From Marchantia polymorpha subsp. ruderalis (Eukaryota > Streptophyta > Marchantiopsida > Marchantiales > Marchantiaceae): a stretch of 64,000 bases of DNA. Made by a program: the position numbers and the translations under genes. Location of the stretch: NCBI GenBank assembly GCA_037833965.1, contig AP031358.1, positions 17,492,001 through 17,556,000 on the forward strand, given 5' to 3'. Each line of letters begins with the position of its first letter. Positions within the stretch are counted from its first letter, which is position 1. Below the pieces are notes generated by a model. That model had not been told where the DNA came from, made no database searches, and worked only from the letters and a program-made list of their open reading frames with translations. Of the stretch, positions 60,217-64,000 are shown piece by piece.

Positions 60217-62570
60217 TCAAGACGCTTCTTCTGTCAAAATCACTGAGTCGCGTGTACTGTGTATGAGTTGCTCTGCCGGCTTCTCAATTTGGGCCGGCTT
60301 CTCAGTAGGCAAAATGTCACTGATAAAATCTTTCAGTTTGAGAAAACGATCATCAGATATTGAGTTAAAGGGCTTGCATATGGAAAAGTGGTCTGCGTCC
60401 ATGGAGTAGTTGTGATCCGCATCGATATCTCTGCCGGAACTTTGTTTATCGAGTTTCGCACTAAGACTTCTTCCCATCTGAAATGCGGATAAGAGACATC
60501 AGTGTGCGCAGCAAGTTGAAATATCGCAAATCTAACGCTTCAATTCTTAGTAAGCATCTCGACAGTCAGTTGAGACATCTCTGAATTATCGACCAAACCT
60601 CAGGCCTCTGATGCAGATTGCTTTCGCTCGATTCTTTGCTCACTCTGGACCTTGTAAAACTCTTTCCAAAAGCCTTCGGTCAGTTCACCATTCAGCTTAT
60701 GCTATTCTTCACTGTTGTTACGTGTCCCGGATCCGTCACTACGTTCAAGAATCAACGACACCCGTCCCTTCACGCTGTTTTCTCTAGGAACACACCTTGC
60801 TGTACCGAGACATCCCAAAACAGTCAAGACATCTCCTCAGAACCTCCTCATGGCCTAGTATTAGTGCTACTACAACTACTACAACAACAGGCCAAGTTCC
60901 AAGCAAGCCGAGCCAACTGCCTACCTAAACCGTGTACGATAGCGATACGCAATTACAGAGTCTTATGTCTTTCACTGTCGTACTGGCTTATTGCCTTGCT
61001 ATTCACTTGCCAAGTAAGGCAAAGGCTGGCACATGGCAGCCCCTGCTATATGCTACTGTTGAGTTCCAGTTCTTCTTAGAAATTTATGGGCAATGAGAGA
61101 ATCTACAGCTGCAGTATAACTTATCTGGCTTCATTCCACCGCTAGACACTCACTACCTTCGTGCTTCACGGGCCACCTTCGTTCCTTGGGCATACCATCA
61201 CCTACAGCCTTGGCATACCTTTCAGAATAATATGGCAAATCCGTGAACTCCTTCATCGGAATCCAAATTTTTCCTCTCGGATTCAAGAATTCCTTGAGTT
61301 ATAGCATTATTCCCTCCTCGGAAAAGACAATATTGATAAAACTTGGAACGATGGACCATTCAAAAGACCTTCAATACAGCAGAAGACTCTCACTTGCTAC
61401 GCTAGCTCATGGGTGCAGCAGCTTAGTGTGTTCATGTAACAGTATCCGAAATATAATGAAATAAACTAGTATGGCTTGTGTGGACTTAGGATAATTATGG
61501 AACAGAAAATATCTTTCTCTAATATCCTAAGTCCACACAACCGGCCGCCTTTAAGACCGGAAAGTCTGATTTCCGCATTCCAGAGCTACCAGTTTCGTAA
61601 CTCCCTCCTCGTACGTCGACGAAGTTCATATGTTATAGCGCTTGCGCAAACAGTTGAGATCTGCGTTCTTCTTGATCCCTGATCTCTCAGTTGTTCCAAG
61701 CTTTTGTCCATAGGTCTGACGGCCCAATTCCAAGGCCACCAAGGGTTATGTCCATGAGGTAGATTGGTCTGAAAGTCTGCCTCCCATGTGGTGTTGCGTA
61801 GAAAAATGCACCACTCAGATTGCGCATGAAATTTGTCAGCCTCATCTTCTTAGACAGAAGCAAGTCAGAGTCAAGGTTTCCACTGGCTAAGGAAGACACC
61901 ATTCGCAAACAATGACTGCCGGCCATTCTCTTTCACTTACTTATCACTCTCTTCTCGACCGATCATCGAAGTTCAGTCTAGTGCCCGATGACAGTCTGGA
62001 CAAATGCCCGTCCGACTCACAGCTAGCTGCACATGATATAGGTTGCTAGACTCTGAAGGATAATTCAAATGGAAGAGGAACTCGAATTAAGGCTGTCTTC
62101 CCCCCTCGCTGACTCAGCGGAAGCAATGCGATGATGATAGGATGATGCAATGCAGATCATTGACCGAAGAGCGAAGCCGCCAAAGCTATGTGCCACCAAA
62201 ATCACAAGTACTCCCGGCTTCTGCCCCACATTCGGGGATGGGCATTCCATGACGCTTTTTTCCAAGGACTCTCCAACCAGCGACAGATCATATTGCTTAG
62301 AATTATTGCCTCCTGCAACAGCCGAAGAATCATACGAGATCGATAGAAGTCGAGCTCTGTCCTGGAATGCTTCAGGAAGGAAAGTTCGTATCCAGCATCG
62401 GTTTCCACATGCAGACGCCCAGTTCGCTCTGTACGGCTGCTATGGTGTCGAGTTGCGTCAGCTGCAGACCGTATAGAAATACGATTTCATACAAAACATC
62501 TCCATTTTCTGGCCTGAATAGCTCGTATACCGTATCATTCAGCTGCAGGGATAAAATGGCCGACACCGGG
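60217..62570 (-). pseudogene. SERAC1/LipA-type alpha/beta hydrolase, split or decayed
   Basis: Pieces in the right order on the minus strand: about 62530-62440 (VLYEIVFLYGLQL, the family's opening strand, usually IVFVHGLQ); about 62440-62065 in a second frame (CWIRTFLPEAFQDRARLLSI followed by SYD, then VILVAHSFGGFALRS with the nucleophile Ser); about 61926-61690 (NFMRNLSGAFFYATPH); and a last exon, 60217-60477, with a clear acceptor and MDADHFSICKP, holding the catalytic His. Relatives are plant proteins with a lipase domain, some fused to NB-ARC. The first two pieces are in different frames with no good intron between them, and the usual HG before LQ is YG. I therefore lean to a damaged copy, but missing exons cannot be excluded. 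Confidence 0.5.
61476..61540. repeat. Perfect 17-bp inverted repeat with 31-nt loop
   Basis: TTGTGTGGACTTAGGAT at 61476-61492 is exactly complementary to ATCCTAAGTCCACACAA at 61524-61540. It would form a stable hairpin in RNA. It lies inside the region spanned by the hydrolase pieces. It could be a small-RNA precursor, a tiny foldback element or a chance palindrome. Confidence 0.6.
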
Positions 62571-64000
62571 TGAGGACGAGGGCTTAGAAACTTAAACTAA
62601 ACACTCCGTCTTCGCTGACGTCTCCATTAGCAACTAACTAGTTCAGAAGCTAGTACGCCTCGAACGAATGATTTCTTTCTTAAGAAGCCCTTCTTGAAGC
62701 TGATGAGAATTTACCTTCGCCTCAGGGTAGTATCTTCTTGTCGAGAAACCTCCTGATCTCGTAGCAAAACTATTTTGTTTTCAGAGCTGAATCGTGTAAG
62801 ATGAGACGTCGTAACACAACTGCATTTTGACAGAGCTTGGCTCGCTGTCGTGCAGATGTTATACGACTGTAAGACGCAAGCTGGGCTCTGCGGCTCCTGC
62901 AGTCTGACATAGACGATGCTGCAACACATCGCTCTCAGAGGCCGCTGTCATCACCCACCATGTGAGAGGAACAGGAGTCTATGTTGGGAGAGTACTTGTA
63001 CTGGACGCAGCCCTTTCTATAATTGTTTCTCACCCGTTTATGGTCTTCGGGCAGCTCGTTTGACAGGTACGTCCTAAGGAGTACATACAAACAATTACGT
63101 GACTGGCCATCCCGAGCGGACAGGCAATGATTCCATTCGCCTGAAAGTGGAATATTGGCAGGTGACACCATGCAGCACACCTTCGGTCCCACCTCGAAAA
63201 GGCTTTTTTTAATGCTCAACCTGGGTCCTCGCTCACTTGAGCCCTTGAGACCGTGACCCACCTGCGGCAGGCAACATTTTAAAGACCGTACGTCTTGTAC
63301 CTCCTTGAGAAGGGAAAATATAGTTTACTCTTACTGCGAGCATCAACTCACAATGATTTGGTCCAGGTGCAAAGTGTGCCACCTCTCGAGTGACACAGTT
63401 TGATCGAGGTCAGTAAGACGCACATTTTTAGCAGCACTTCTGTCGTCAAAAGCAGCTCAAGTGGGAAGTGCTTTTATAGAAGTGTCCACCCTTTCATTCA
63501 CGATTGTGCCGTTTGCAGATGGGAGAACCAAGCATGTCTCATCGTTCGGTGTTCTCTTGAGAGGCGTCAGGCAGTGAAAACATTCTCTGGTCGCGAGGTC
63601 GCGAGGGAAGAAGCGAGCGAGTGAATTTTATTCTTCTCGGTTCAAGTGCAGTAAGAATAGAAGCGAAGGAAGTTAGGAGGGCAATTACAATTATATCTAT
63701 AACACCGAATTAACGGCTCGCATTCTGATGCCCTAGCTTTAATAAAGGCACTGAAATTTGCAGCGCGGGTCCACCGAGTGTCACCGGAGGGTGCTGGGCC
63801 AGTACAAGCATGTCGAAAGCGGCCGAGCCTCTCCAATGAAAGCAATGCGGGACGAGGCCCACAGTCGAAAGGCCTAGAGCATTGTGCAGAGCCGGAATAT
63901 CTGGCCCTGCAGATCTCGAAGCCAGCACACGTCACACGAGTTCCGCCATGGACCCCTTCCAACTCCAGTGAGAAGTGGAACTCGACGGGCTCAAAGCCTC
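62571..64000. other. No firm gene seen
   Basis: Minus-strand frames at 62935-63261 and 63642-63962 are open for about 105 residues each. They lack ATG starts or recognisable domains and have no proven splice partners. The first ends next to an acceptor-like CCGCAG and might be an upstream exon of the hydrolase, but nothing supports this further. Confidence 0.3.

Overview
The window looks like nuclear DNA of a land plant. The evidence is introns with ordinary GT-AG borders, plastid-targeted proteins with N-terminal transit peptides, a chromodomain Ty3/gypsy element primed by initiator tRNA-Met, and a plant-type class III chitinase relic. A bryophyte, perhaps a liverwort, is my best guess. That rests on gene style and general impression only and is inference.

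Layout. 1-11 kb is a nest of retroelements. An Athila/Del-like chromovirus on the minus strand (1439-7498, two 420-bp LTRs) lies in older plus-strand remains of the same family. The older copy was itself hit by two solo LTRs of another family. 11-13.9 kb shows no clear gene. 13.9-16.7 kb (+) is a seven-exon peptidyl-tRNA hydrolase 2 gene. 18.6-21.1 kb (+) is a seven-exon, probably plastid, alpha/beta hydrolase. 23.4-24.3 kb (+) is a decayed GH18 chitinase. 25.8-26.6 kb holds one or two unassigned ORFs. 27.4-29.3 kb (-) is an intact, intronless large P-loop GTPase with a Cys/His cluster. 31.5-41 kb (+) carries three broken relatives of that GTPase; the first also has an N-terminal stonustoxin/MACPF-like part.

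36.7-47.0 kb (-) is a cluster of three plastid-targeted LEA-like genes. The first two belong to a direct segmental duplication of about 3 kb and are nearly identical; the third is an older paralogue. All three have CACGTG boxes upstream, and the third also has a GCCGAC core touching its box, so induction by drought, ABA or cold is a reasonable inference. 47-53.4 kb is AT-rich and gene-poor. It holds a possible organelle-DNA insert (about 49.2-49.57 kb), microsatellites, and a complete 852-bp hAT-like non-autonomous element with 8-bp target duplications. 53.5-55.4 kb has a tentative tiny spliced gene and a tandem duplication of unknown content. 56.0-57.5 kb (-) is an intronless 494-residue protein built of about eight Trp-containing repeats, of no family I recognise. 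60.2-62.6 kb (-) holds exons or remains of a SERAC1/LipA-type alpha/beta hydrolase. The last 1.4 kb shows nothing firm.

The strongest candidates for something not well described are the LEA cluster with its duplicated GTPase fossils, the GTPase / MACPF-like family itself (better known from fungi and animals), and the 494-residue repeat protein. All exon borders were set by eye from splice signals and frame continuity, without transcripts.
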